From: Desulforhabdus amnigena
GTDB taxonomy: Bacteria > Desulfobacterota > Syntrophobacteria > Syntrophobacterales > Syntrophobacteraceae
Direction of reading: 5' to 3'
Assembly (NCBI RefSeq): GCF_027925305.1
Contig: NZ_BSDR01000001.1
Location: forward strand, 3,552,501 to 3,616,500
DNA: 64,000 bases
Below are positions 1 to 11,846 of the stretch, in pieces; within the stretch, counting starts at the first letter, position 1, and every line of letters starts with the position of its first letter. Made by a program: the position numbers and the translations under genes. Below the pieces are notes generated by a model that saw nothing but the letters and a program-made list of their open reading frames with translations, was not told the origin of the DNA and searched no databases.

Positions 1-2630
<2,630 letters not shown>

Positions 2631-2703
2631 AAGGCAACCGATTGAAACCAGGAAGAGCTTCTTAAATAAAACCCCTGTTCAGTTGTAAGCTTCCCCATAT
2701 TGG

Positions 2704-2820
2704 GGCGGTGGCTAGAGCGAGGAGGATACACCCGTTCCCATCCCGAACACGGTCGTTAAGCTCCTCTGCGCCGATGGTACTGCGTGGGTGACTGCGTGGG
2801 AGAGTAGGGCGCTGCCGCCC
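2704..2820 (+). rRNA. rrf: 5S ribosomal RNA
   Basis: About 117 nt, 73 nt downstream of 23S, so the usual 23S-5S order. It carries the conserved CCCATCCCGAACACGG loop and closing GGCGG/CCGCC ends. A short T-run follows at about 2826. Ends are accurate to a few bases. Confidence 0.95.
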
Positions 2821-3150
2821 CATCCCCTTTTTTACCCCTCCATTCCTTTCTCTTTTGTTCCCTCACCTCTATGGTTTCTTTGCAAATGTCTTCTTTTCCC
2901 CAAAAAACAGCCGGCGCTCAGGCAAGCGTTTTTTGGTTGTAGTAAAATTCTGTCGTAGCTGGAAGCCGTCCCCTTAGAGAGAAAATGATTTCTTCTCGCT
3001 CAATTGGAGTTCCCGTTGGGTCAAGGAGGCCGCATTGAAAAACGATCTCATTCTTGATTCCCGAACTTATGAATCCTACCACGGATAGTAACGAGCAGGA
3101 GCAGCAGGCTCTGATCGGAATTTTCATCAAGACGGTGGAACATTTCTTCG
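2821..3150. other. Intergenic region after the rRNA operon
   Basis: No supportable gene. The minus-strand open frame here has no recognisable protein signature. It lies where the missing C-terminal third of the decayed alcohol dehydrogenase would be, but does not resemble it. Confidence 0.5.
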
Positions 3151-3918
3151 TTAGTTTCCAGAAGATGCCCATTGAACCTGGGTCCGCGCCTCCAGATCAT
3201 TTCCATCGGCAATGGCTTTGGGGCCCCATTCTATGGCAGTGAGGATGACGCTCTCGGCGAACCGGTCCTGAATGGGGGTGCCGTCAACGCCGTTGAAGTA
3301 GGCTTCGGTCACGTGAGTGAGCAGGTCGCAAACCCCATAGGCGGTCTGATTCTTTGGTACGCTCACCGTGAGTTCGGGGTCCACCATGGCAACCTTGGGA
3401 TATAGACATTCGGCCTTGGACAAAGGATTTTTCCTTGGTCTCCTGGTTTGAAATAACCGCTCCCATGTTCATTTCAGAACCGGTGGCAGCCAGGGTCGGT
3501 ACGGTGATGATGGGCAGTGCGCGGGCCGGGATGTATGGATGGGGCTGACCGTGGTAGATCATGTCCCAGGGATCGCCGTCATAGTAAAAGGCGGCGGCCA
3601 TGACCTTCGATGCATCCATGGTGCTGCCGCCTCCCAGCGCGATGATCACGTCGCAGCGCTCGTCCCGTGCGAGCTGGGCGCCACGCCTCTGACCGTCGTG
3701 ATGCGTGGGTTGGGCTCGACGCCGGAGCACTCAACCACCGAAACGCCGGCCGCCTTCAGACTGGTGACCGTGCGGTCGAACACACCGCTTTTCTTGACGC
3801 TGCCGCCGCCCGTGACAAGCAGGGCGCGCGTTCCGTGCGTACGCACGACCTCGCCGAGGCGAGAAAGCGTTCCGGCGCCAAAGATGATGCGTGTTGGATT
3901 GTGGAATTCGAAATTCAT
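3151..3918 (-). pseudogene. Decayed iron-containing alcohol dehydrogenase (YqhD/BdhA type)
   Basis: Remnant of an Fe-dependent alcohol/aldehyde dehydrogenase, a family of about 385 residues. The first frame starts at 3918 with an N terminus like YqhD (FHNPTRIIFGAGT, then TGGGSVKKSG). The reading must shift near 3690, after EPNPRITTVR, to continue with the nucleotide-binding GGGSTMDASK and ATGSEMN. It shifts again near 3420 to reach YPKVAMVDPEL and IQDRFAESVILTAIE. Similarity then stops at the WAS motif near 3160, so the C-terminal metal-binding histidines are missing. Two frameshifts plus truncation make it non-functional. It is divergent from an AraC regulator, the same arrangement as E. coli yqhC-yqhD. 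Confidence 0.85.
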
Positions 3919-4133
3919 GATTTCCTCCTTTGTTGTGGGTCCTTCTTCCTGAACTTTGTTTTCGTTTTCAACCGTTTGACGACCGGATCATAATTCCGGC
4001 AGGACCCCGCCCGGTAGACCGATCCTGCGAGATTCTTGCCTGATTCTCCAAAGATGAGGACAAATGAGTTGTCCACCGAGACATGATTCCGCTAAAATCG
4101 TGAAAACTTAGAATGGCGACGAGGAGAACTTCA

Positions 4134-5066
4134 ATGAATCGACAGTACGCGGTTCCAACGCGAAGGGCCGATAGCCTGACGGTTGCGCAGGCAGAACTGG
4201 CGGGAAGTATCGCCAGATGGATCGGGGAGAATAACCAGCTGACCACTGCGATCCTGTCACTGACTCTTTGCCGGTGGGAAACGACCACGGAACCCACCAG
4301 CTACATGCACCCGCCAAGTATTTGCCTGATCGCCCAAGGGTCCAAGCGTGTGATGCTGGGAGAGGACGCATACTTGTATGATGCGAACCATTTTCTCATA
4401 ACCTCTGTCGACCTGCCGGTCGTGGCGCAAATCATCGAGGCGAGCAGGGAGAAGCCTTACCTGGGATTAACGTTGGAGCTCGATCAGCGAACAATCGCGC
4501 AGTTGTTGGTGGACAGCCGCCAGCCATTGCCCCGCAAACCGGAAACAGGACGGGCCATGGCAGTCAGCGAGGTGCCGTTGCCGTTGCTCAACGCCTTCCA
4601 ACGGTTGATCGATTTGCTCGACGCGCCGGAGGACATCCCGATACTCGTCCCGCTGGTCCTGCGGGAAATCTTTTATCGCCTGCTCGTGGGCGAACAGGGG
4701 GCACGCCTGCGACAGATTACAACTGTGGGGAGCCACAGCCATCAAATAGCGCGGGCAATCGACTGGCTAAAGGACAACTTCAACCAGCCGCTGCGTGTGG
4801 ATGACCTGGCGGCTTACAGCGGGATGAGCACTTCGAGCTTTTATCATCACTTCCGGTCGTTGACAGCCATGAGCCCTCTCCAATTTCAGAAGAGACTGAG
4901 ACTGAATGAAGCAAGGCGGTTGATGCTCACGAAGCGTCTGGATGCGGCGACTGCCTCGTTCCAAGTCGGCTACGAGAGCCCCTCACAGTTCAGCCGCGAG
5001 TACCACCACTTGTTCGGTGCGCCGCCGCTTCGCGACATCAAGAATTTGCATCAAGTCTCTGCATGA
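4134..5066 (+). CDS. AraC-family transcriptional regulator (YqhC-like)
   Basis: Cytoplasmic activator of about 310 residues. The N-terminal half matches the AraC_N ligand/sensor domain (HPPSICLIAQGSKRVMLGED, then YLGLTLELD). The C-terminal roughly 100 residues hold two helix-turn-helix motifs (LRVDDLAAYSGMSTSSFYHHF, then FQVGYESPSQFSREYHHLFG). The start at 4134 is chosen because GAGGAG lies 7 nt upstream; an in-frame ATG at 4113 has no such site. It is divergent from the broken Fe-alcohol dehydrogenase. In E. coli YqhC activates yqhD in response to aldehydes, so this regulator has probably lost its main target. The effector is unknown. Confidence 0.9.
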   Translation: MNRQYAVPTRRADSLTVAQAELAGSIARWIGENNQLTTAILSLTLCRWETTTEPTSYMHPPSICLIAQGSKRVMLGEDAYLYDANHFLITSVDLPVVAQIIEASREKPYLGLTLELDQRTIAQLLVDSRQPLPRKPETGRAMAVSEVPLPLLNAFQRLIDLLDAPEDIPILVPLVLREIFYRLLVGEQGARLRQITTVGSHSHQIARAIDWLKDNFNQPLRVDDLAAYSGMSTSSFYHHFRSLTAMSPLQFQKRLRLNEARRLMLTKRLDAATASFQVGYESPSQFSREYHHLFGAPPLRDIKNLHQVSA

Positions 5067-5493
5067 GAAAGGGTATGGTTCCCTGCCAATTCATGCGATG
5101 GATACTGAGAAGACTTCAACGTGGCAAGGGGGCCTGAAAGCTACCATCCTCACATCCATAAATCCTTATAGTCGGCACCAGAATGAGTGCACATGGGATA
5201 GCCGTATCTTCAAGCCGGGATCAACTGCATTGAACGCCATGAGAGCACTTTTTGAGCTGGTTAGTTCTACTGGATCTTCACTTCTGAACCAATGCCGGAA
5301 TTGGCCGAAGGGGACGAAAATTGACCCAGAAATCACATTCTTTTTTATTACCACATGGGACTTGATGGGTGGAGGTTCTGATGCAATGCAAGGGCAAAGC
5401 GAGAGGCAGGTGTGAGGCAAGATCCTGTTGAAGGTTTCCTCCTTGCCCTTTTTTGCAGGTGAAGGAGGAAACCTTATTCTCTTGCAATACATT
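5067..5493. other. Intergenic region
   Basis: Open frames on both strands here lack ribosome binding sites and family signatures. I see no RNA gene or repeat. It separates two convergent genes. Confidence 0.45.
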
Positions 5494-8109
5494 TTAGCGA
5501 GAAGTAAAGGGATTTCCTTGTGCGTCCAATTGTTCCTGCTGTGTTTTTTGTTTATTTCTCTTGCGTTCCTGTATCTCCTCCGTGTTTCTTTGATACCGTC
5601 GTTGCTGCATATCGGATAGTGCCTGGTTGCCGGAGTTGCCGTTTTGCTCTTGGATTCTTCTCTGATTGCGGCGCTCCTGATTGCTTTGGAACGACTGAAC
5701 CGAATCAGGCGACTGTCTGTTCATCCTTTCAAGTCTCCGGTTTTGCCGTTCCGCTTGAACGGTGGAGTTTTGTCGATCCAATTCGTCGGTCAAGGTGGCT
5801 TGCTGTCTGTCCCGCTGCTTCTTGAAAGTGCGTAAATCATTCAACGATGAGTCTTCAGAGCCTGTATTTCCCTGCTGGAGTTCTCTTCCCGGCTTTGTAG
5901 GTCTGATCCTCCTGCCTTCTGCGGTCGAGGGATTGATCTGTTCGTTGTCCTCCTGCTGGAGTTCTCTTCCCGGCTTTGTAGGTCTGATCCTCCTGCCTTC
6001 GGTGTTGGAGGAATTGATCTGTTCGTTATCCCCCTGCTGGAGTTCTCTTCCCGGCTTTGTAGGTCTGATCCTCCTGCCTTCGGTGTTGGAGGAATTGATC
6101 TGTTCGTTATCCCCTTGCTGGAGTTCTCTTCCCGGCTTTGTAGGTCTGATCCTCCTGCCTTCTGCGGTCGAGGGATTGATCTGTTCGTTATCCCCTTGCT
6201 GGAGTTCTCTTCCCGGCTTTGTAGGTCTGATCCTCCTACCTTCTGCGGTCGAGGGATTGATCTGTTCGTTGTCCCCCTGCTGGAGTTCTCTTCCCGGCTT
6301 TGTAGGTCTGATCCTCCTGCCTTCTGCGGTCGAGGGATTGATCTGTTCGTTATCCCCTTGCTGGAGTTCTCTTCCCGGCTTTGTAGGTCTGATCCTCCTG
6401 CCTTCTGCGGTCGAGGGATTGATCTGTTCGTTGTCCCCAGGGTGAAGTTCCCTGGCGGGCCTTCTCCGCATTCCTTCCAGATCCTGGGGCTGACTGTCAG
6501 TGCCTTGCCTTTGTAATCCCTGTTTCCTTTTCAACTCTCTCTGCTCGAATCGCACTTCAGAGCTCGGTTTATTGACCGAGTCGACATTGACAAAGCGATT
6601 TGAAACTCTGGGTGGTTGAATCTGCCCTGACTGTTGCACTTTCCTTGGACGAATTCTTTCTACATCTCTTTCTATTGCACGTGCATTTACTCTGGTGGCC
6701 TGTTGCGCAATCCTTTGATTGCGTTCGATTCTTCCGATGACGGTCTGGTGAGGTTTTCTGGTGACCTGGGTGTTGGTAAAGTTGTATCTTTCCTTGATAC
6801 TTGTGTAATTGTTTATGATCCTTTGGTTCACAACAGGGGCTGGACGATAATTGTTGATGATCGTGGTCTTGTTGATGTTTGTGATCCTCACATTTCGATA
6901 GTCGTTAACGCGGTAAAAATCGCGATGATTCACCACGACCGCCCGGTCGATGTATCTAAAACGGTTGATGTTCACTGTGGTGATGTTGATATCGTTGACG
7001 ACTATCGAACGAGGTCCCCAGCGCCTGTGACCATAGTAGACTTCGGTGGGAGCGAGAGGAACCCAGCCGATGTGAGTATCCGCATGGATCCAGCCTACTC
7101 GCCCGGGATACCATGAAAAGCCGATGCCAACCGCCGGAGCCACGTTCACTACTCTAACCCGGCTGACGGGAGGGGCCCAATACCAGCCTGTGCCAGCATA
7201 GACCCAGTTCCCATAATGGTGGGTCACATAACCGAATGGCTCATCGGGGATCCAGCAATTGTCACCATAATAAACGGTCCACCTTCCGGCGCTGAAAGGT
7301 GTCCATCCTACCGCTACTCGTGTGGGACGCCAAAAGGTGTGATATCCCCCGTCGTAGTAGACTTTCTCCCAGGTACCATTGTCCTCCAATTCATAAGCCT
7401 CATCTCTGAGACCTTCTGGAAGATAACGGACGGAGTCGCCTTTTACTGCAATCCGTTTGTTCCAAATGTCATCACGCTGCTGATTCCAGTCATCCCAATC
7501 CCCATCTACGGTTCCCTCTCCGGAGGACACGTCGCGACTGTCGGCGATGAGAGAGGGGGCACCTGCGCTAACGTCATAACGTGCTTCATCCCCTTCGTGG
7601 ATAAAATCCACGGTTCCTTTGAGCGGGATGACTTCTACCGAATTGTCTCCGACATAGAGATCGAAAGTGCTGCCTACCGGTGCAGCAACATATCCAAAGG
7701 GAGTCGTTACTTTGATGATGCTATTGGGACTCTTGTTGTAAAAGCGTGCGATACCTGTTGCCACATCAATCTCGGTGACTTCCTCCTGGAGGGCGATCAG
7801 TTGGATCTGAGTATCGCCGTCTATTCTTATCCATGTGCCATTAGGCATAATGAATTCCGCCTTTGCATTCTCATCCGAATACAAAGCATCATTCAGGCCG
7901 AAAGGGGCATCTTTTACCGTTGCAACCCAGTCTTTTTCCTCAGGAACATACCGCATCAATTCTCCCTCCACATGCGATATGCGTCCTACAAGGACGGTAT
8001 CATTCTCGTCCCCATCGTTCGCTGGCTCCTGGGAACGGGCTGAAGCCAAAGGTGCCGCCATGATGCACAGTATGAACGTGAGCAAAAGCAGCCTACTCAT
8101 TTTTCCCAT
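5494..8109 (-). CDS. Secreted FecR-domain protein with 27-residue tandem repeats
   Basis: About 871 residues, exported by a Sec signal (hydrophobic LLLLTFILCIMAAPLASA near residues 6-23). Residues 35-200 resemble a FecR-type beta domain (VTTPFGYVAAPVGSTFDLYV and PLKGTVDF). Residues 230-370 are rich in Trp/Tyr/Gly with repeated W-P motifs (GYVTHHYGNWVYAGTGWYWA), as in FecR-associated DUF6600-type proteins. A basic, Gln/Asn/Arg-rich tail follows, including seven near-identical 27-residue repeats. The start at 8109 is set by AAAAGGAG six bases upstream; an in-frame codon at 8151 has no such site. No transmembrane anchor is visible after the signal. Function is unknown; a surface or periplasmic matrix role is only a guess. 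Confidence 0.85.
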   Translation of the reverse strand: MGKMSRLLLLTFILCIMAAPLASARSQEPANDGDENDTVLVGRISHVEGELMRYVPEEKDWVATVKDAPFGLNDALYSDENAKAEFIMPNGTWIRIDGDTQIQLIALQEEVTEIDVATGIARFYNKSPNSIIKVTTPFGYVAAPVGSTFDLYVGDNSVEVIPLKGTVDFIHEGDEARYDVSAGAPSLIADSRDVSSGEGTVDGDWDDWNQQRDDIWNKRIAVKGDSVRYLPEGLRDEAYELEDNGTWEKVYYDGGYHTFWRPTRVAVGWTPFSAGRWTVYYGDNCWIPDEPFGYVTHHYGNWVYAGTGWYWAPPVSRVRVVNVAPAVGIGFSWYPGRVGWIHADTHIGWVPLAPTEVYYGHRRWGPRSIVVNDINITTVNINRFRYIDRAVVVNHRDFYRVNDYRNVRITNINKTTIINNYRPAPVVNQRIINNYTSIKERYNFTNTQVTRKPHQTVIGRIERNQRIAQQATRVNARAIERDVERIRPRKVQQSGQIQPPRVSNRFVNVDSVNKPSSEVRFEQRELKRKQGLQRQGTDSQPQDLEGMRRRPARELHPGDNEQINPSTAEGRRIRPTKPGRELQQGDNEQINPSTAEGRRIRPTKPGRELQQGDNEQINPSTAEGRRIRPTKPGRELQQGDNEQINPSTAEGRRIRPTKPGRELQQGDNEQINSSNTEGRRIRPTKPGRELQQGDNEQINSSNTEGRRIRPTKPGRELQQEDNEQINPSTAEGRRIRPTKPGRELQQGNTGSEDSSLNDLRTFKKQRDRQQATLTDELDRQNSTVQAERQNRRLERMNRQSPDSVQSFQSNQERRNQRRIQEQNGNSGNQALSDMQQRRYQRNTEEIQERKRNKQKTQQEQLDAQGNPFTSR
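5874..6444. repeat. Seven 81-bp tandem repeats within the FecR-domain gene
   Basis: Seven full units and a partial eighth encode a 27-residue module: RELQQGDNEQINPSTAEG followed by RRIRPTKPG. Most differences are point changes; two adjacent units share SSNTEG in place of PSTAEG, suggesting recent internal duplication. The period is a multiple of three, so copy-number change keeps the frame. Confidence 0.95.
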
Positions 8110-8695
8110 TCTTTTCTCCTTTTCTAGGGGGGACTGCATAATAGAGATCAAATTCTTATAACTTTTTAAATAGCATTACAAATCTTGAATGAGTTTTGAA
8201 TACAATGATTCTTCCCCTGCAACTCGAGTGGTGATTGACATTTGGCCACCTCATTGCGATGTAATCCGCAAGATGCTGATCGAAATGCTTGGATTGCAAA
8301 TTTTAGCAATAATTGCGCCAAATGATTAATATTTTGAAATGCCGACCAAAAATTAAACCTCACCTTTTCATTTAAAAGAAGTCCGAACGTGAGAGTTACA
8401 TTTTTTGCACAGACGATTACGATTCCTACCCCTCGACAAGGGGCTTGAGAACCGACCTGAAACTCGGTGAAATAGAGAAAGTCGGATGAATAGCTCTTGT
8501 CTTCTCGAGGAACATCCTGTGCCGCTCACGAAACAGATGTGTTATAAAAGCATATTGATCGGGCAGGAGCAAAGAGGCTCAGTCCAATTTGGCGGTAGGC
8601 CAAGAAATGGGCATTCGAGTATTCTCCGAGCCGCTCCCTTTAATTTTTATTGGGGGCAAGTGCCTTGGGAAGTACGTTTTCAAAGGAAAGCGGGA
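8110..8695. other. Intergenic region upstream of the split Rad50 operon
   Basis: An in-frame upstream extension to 8486 exists for the next gene, but it has no family similarity and no ribosome binding site. Small hairpins occur near 8430-8475 (CCCC-TCGACAA-GGGG, then ACCGA...TCGGT), without a match to a riboswitch I know. TTGACA at 8235 could be a -35 element, but the spacing to a -10 is poor. Confidence 0.4.
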
Positions 8696-10513
8696 ATGAT
8701 CAGGCGCATCACCATAGAAAACTATATGGCTCACAAATCCACCACGCTGGATCTGGCTCAGGGAGTGACCGTAATCACGGGTCCCAACAATACGGGAAAA
8801 AGCGCCATCGTAGAGGCGATCCGGTCGATTGCCCAGAATCCTCCCACCAAGAATTCCATTCGCCATGGCGCCAAAAGCGCACTGGTCCGCATGGAACTCG
8901 ATACAGGAGAAACCATTGAATGGGTGCGCACGGACAAAAGCGCCCTCTACAATCTCACCCGAACCGATCCCACCGGTAACGAAGGAACTCCCCAAACGGA
9001 AACTTTTGCTAAGTTTGGAAGGACTCCGCCTGAAGCCATTCGGCAACTGTTGCGCCTCGATCCCGTGGAAACTGAAACAGGTGCCGTGGACATTCACATC
9101 GGCAACCAGAGATATCCCATCTTTCTGCTTGATCAGGCGGGTTCCCAGGCGGCAAGTTTTTTTGCCGCTTCCACGGAAGCGGAATATCTGTTGCGCATGC
9201 AGCAAGCCCTGAAGCGACGGACCGACCGAACCAGGTCACGGCGCAAGGAGCTGCTTCAAGAGTGCGAACGGGACGAGAAGAAACTGGAGCGTTTCGCTCC
9301 GTTGGGAGAAATCGCATCCTTGTTGTGTGAGGCTGAAAGCCTCTATGAGAAAATCGGAAAGGCTCGAAAAGATCTTCCCGCCATGCAGGATTTTCTCGAT
9401 GCGTTCGAAGGGATTCTCGCTGGCTATCGGCTGAAGTCGGTTGACGCCGAAGTCCTTGAATCTTTGACCGTACCGCCGAAACCGTACGCACTTTTACCCA
9501 TGGAGTCCCTTTGCCGGGAAATCGCAGCAGCCGTTCATTTGCTTGAAACCTGTCACAGCAGGCTCGAAATCTTTTTTTCTTTGAAAACGCCTCCAGTTGC
9601 TCATGAGGTCCCTGCGCTTGAAGAGCTTGTGCACCGCATCGAGAATGCTTGCATCAGACATGAAGCGGCTTTCAAACAGGTAGAAGTGCTCCAGCGCATT
9701 CTTTCTCCCCCGCAGCTTCAAGATGCAGCATTTTTGAAAGAGATCGTCGGTAAGCTCCAAAGGACAGCGAACGCAAGGGATGCCGTTCTGGGTACGGCAT
9801 TCGTTCTGCAACCCCTATCACCGCCTCCCGCCTTGCTGGACATTGGAATTTTGGAGCGCATCACGGACAGTATCGAAAAGGATGTAAAATTCTTGAGCGC
9901 CCGCCAGGAGGTAGCAGACCTTTTAGAGCCTTTGACGCCTCCTCCGGTACTCGAGGAAGTTCTGGACCTGGAATCCGTCATTCGAGTTTTCGAAACTCAT
10001 CTCGAACATCACCGCCTGGCAGCTAAAAAAGATCATGTACTCCAAGGAATTGACTTCCCGCCCGATTTGAAGAGCCTTGAAGGGTTGAAAAATATTATAG
10101 CCGAACTGGAGAACTGCGGCATCAAATTGAAACAGAGCATTGAGCAGGAAGGAATTCTCCAGGATCTGCGTGTTCTCCCGGCCCTTCAGAAGTTGGGGGA
10201 TTTGGATGCGCTTTTGGATGTTTTCGCCTCTCTGGCGGTGCAAATGGAGAAAGTGGAAAGGGGGAGCAGACTTTTCGGCGCACTGATTGTTCCGCCCCTT
10301 CTGAATGATGTTCAGGATATGAGAGATATCGTTGAGCAAATACATCAACTGGAAAGAGGGATCAGCGAAAACGAAAAAATTCGGGCCACTCAGCAAGATC
10401 GATTGATGAAAAAGCGACAGGAACTGGAAGAGACCCTTCTTCAGGCTGGAGCGTGCCCGCTGTGTGGGCATCCCATGGATATAGATCATTTCCTTGGAGG
10501 AATGCATGCCTGA
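8696..10513 (+). CDS. Split Rad50/SbcC-like ATPase, N-terminal half with Zn hook and 39-residue repeats
   Basis: 605 residues. Residues 1-150 form the N-terminal lobe of a Rad50/SbcC/RecF-type ATPase: IRRITIENYMAHKSTTLDL, Walker A GPNNTGKS at 29-36, and a Q-loop-like GNQRYPIFLLDQ near 136-147. Charged helix follows to about 220. Residues 258-530 are seven consecutive repeats of exactly 39 residues (pattern PPxL...L..II..LE...VLQ.L), with an eighth beginning at 531. The protein ends with a zinc-hook-like CPLCGHPMD (587-595). There is no Walker B, signature or returning coiled coil; those motifs lie in the gene at 11847. The start at 8696 has AAAGGAA 9 nt upstream. First gene of a four-gene operon, overlapping the nuclease gene by 8 nt. 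Expected role: DNA end recognition or recombination with the nuclease. Confidence 0.85.
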   Translation: MIRRITIENYMAHKSTTLDLAQGVTVITGPNNTGKSAIVEAIRSIAQNPPTKNSIRHGAKSALVRMELDTGETIEWVRTDKSALYNLTRTDPTGNEGTPQTETFAKFGRTPPEAIRQLLRLDPVETETGAVDIHIGNQRYPIFLLDQAGSQAASFFAASTEAEYLLRMQQALKRRTDRTRSRRKELLQECERDEKKLERFAPLGEIASLLCEAESLYEKIGKARKDLPAMQDFLDAFEGILAGYRLKSVDAEVLESLTVPPKPYALLPMESLCREIAAAVHLLETCHSRLEIFFSLKTPPVAHEVPALEELVHRIENACIRHEAAFKQVEVLQRILSPPQLQDAAFLKEIVGKLQRTANARDAVLGTAFVLQPLSPPPALLDIGILERITDSIEKDVKFLSARQEVADLLEPLTPPPVLEEVLDLESVIRVFETHLEHHRLAAKKDHVLQGIDFPPDLKSLEGLKNIIAELENCGIKLKQSIEQEGILQDLRVLPALQKLGDLDALLDVFASLAVQMEKVERGSRLFGALIVPPLLNDVQDMRDIVEQIHQLERGISENEKIRATQQDRLMKKRQELEETLLQAGACPLCGHPMDIDHFLGGMHA

Positions 10514-11492
10514 AATGCTTTCGAGCGCATCGGAATTCCATTCCATAGAAGACCGGGAATACAATGGGATTCTCTTTGTGGGTGACCCTCATGTGTCTGC
10601 TTTCCCTCCAGGCCATCGGCTGGACGATTACCCACGAACCATCCTGGGCAAGCTCGGGTTTTGCCTGAATCTGGCAAAAGAAAGGGGTTGCCTGCCCATC
10701 ATTCTGGGAGACCTCTTTCATGTGCCGAGAAACAATCCCAATTTCCTCCTGGTGGATCTCATTGAACTTTTCAGGGAGACGCGTCCCTGGGTGCTTGTGG
10801 GAAATCACGACAAATACGAGGCACGCCTTACGCGTGATGTTTCCCTGTCGGTTCTGAATGCCGCAGGAGTGATGCGGCTCATAGACCAGCCGGGAAAAGT
10901 CGATTCCATTTGCGTCAAAGGCGCCAAAGTCCTGGTGGGCGCTTCCCCCGACTGGACTCCGATTCCCGGAGAAGTGGTCCGTGAAGGCCATGATTTCGTG
11001 ATCTGGGTGACGCATCATGACCTTGTTTTTCCCGGATATGAAAGCGGGCGCTATCAACTGAAGGAAATTCCCGGTGTGGATCTCGTCGTGAACGGCCACA
11101 TCCATACCCCCAAACCCTCGCAGCGTTGCGGCCGGACCCTCTGGACCAATCCCGGCAGCATCGTGCGTATCACTCGAAGCCATTATACAAAGGCAATCAA
11201 GCCTGCGGTTGCCCTTTGGACCCCGGAAAGGGAAGATCTCGAGATTTTGGAAATCCCTCACAATGCCTTTGATGAGGTATTTCCACCTCTTGAAGAAATG
11301 GACGATCTCCAGGAAGAGGTCCTTGACGAATCTCTCTTCATCAAGGGACTGGAAAATCTCGCTCTCCGCAGAACGACGGAAGGAGTGGGGCTTAAAGCCT
11401 TTTTGGAAGCCAACCTGAATCCGGATGATCCTCTGGATGGAATCATTTGGGAACTTTATGAGGAAGTGATCGAGGATGGAAAAGAAGAATAA
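10506..11492 (+). CDS. SbcD/Mre11-like metallophosphoesterase (nuclease)
   Basis: 328 residues, calcineurin-like phosphoesterase fold. Metal ligands in order: GDPHV (Asp27, His29), GDLFH (Asp69), GNHDKYE (Asn100, His101), WVTHHD (His170) and GHIH (197-200), followed by NPGSIVR, typical of SbcD/Mre11. A roughly 100-residue acidic, helical C-terminal tail could bind the partner ATPase. The start at 10506 has GGAGG 5 nt upstream and overlaps the previous gene by 8 nt; a TTG at 10494 is less likely. It sits between the two halves of a Rad50-like ATPase, which strongly suggests an Mre11-Rad50-type complex. By family it should be a Mn-dependent DNA exo/endonuclease; substrate is unknown. Confidence 0.9.
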   Translation: MPEMLSSASEFHSIEDREYNGILFVGDPHVSAFPPGHRLDDYPRTILGKLGFCLNLAKERGCLPIILGDLFHVPRNNPNFLLVDLIELFRETRPWVLVGNHDKYEARLTRDVSLSVLNAAGVMRLIDQPGKVDSICVKGAKVLVGASPDWTPIPGEVVREGHDFVIWVTHHDLVFPGYESGRYQLKEIPGVDLVVNGHIHTPKPSQRCGRTLWTNPGSIVRITRSHYTKAIKPAVALWTPEREDLEILEIPHNAFDEVFPPLEEMDDLQEEVLDESLFIKGLENLALRRTTEGVGLKAFLEANLNPDDPLDGIIWELYEEVIEDGKEE

Positions 11493-11808
11493 TGTGTCTG
11501 ACGAAACTTTTTCTCAAAGAGATATGCTGGTTCAGCAAAAGCTGGAGCGGTTGCGGATTGAATACGGCAAGCTCCATGAACAGAAAATTGCCACGGATCG
11601 GGATAGAAAAAATCTCGAAGAGCAGCTTCGAATTTTGAGGGAGAAAGCTGAAAGGGAATATGGAACCAGCGATATCGAGCAGCTCAAGGCCCTTCTCGAG
11701 CAGCGCCGCCTCGAAAATGACCGGATGGTGGAAGAATATGAAAAGCACATTGAAGGAATCAAACAAGGACTTGCTGCGGTGGAGAAAGGCGAAACGAAAG
11801 AAGTTTGA
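11476..11808 (+). CDS. Small coiled-coil protein of the split Rad50 operon
   Basis: 110 residues, nearly all predicted helix with heptad-like spacing and high Lys/Glu/Arg/Gln content (QQKLERLRIEYGKLHEQKIA, LEEQLRILREKAERE). No catalytic motif. It overlaps the nuclease stop by 17 nt and ends just before the C-terminal ATPase half, so it is translationally coupled to both. An in-frame ATG at 11524 is a possible alternative start. No homologue recognised. It may supply coiled coil missing from the split ATPase, which is inference from position and composition. Confidence 0.75.
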   Translation: MEKKNNVSDETFSQRDMLVQQKLERLRIEYGKLHEQKIATDRDRKNLEEQLRILREKAEREYGTSDIEQLKALLEQRRLENDRMVEEYEKHIEGIKQGLAAVEKGETKEV

Positions 11809-11846
11809 CTTGCTTCGATAACTCTGAGGAAGGTGGAAGAATCTGC

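Noticed and set aside
5874-6444. CRISPR array
   Set aside because: Units are contiguous with no unique spacers, and they encode a protein repeat in frame.
5762-6516. Long plus-strand repetitive open frames opposite the FecR-domain gene
   Set aside because: They are antisense shadows of the 81-bp repeats.
8400-8480. Riboswitch before the split Rad50 operon
   Set aside because: Only small unconnected hairpins; no conserved core of a known class.
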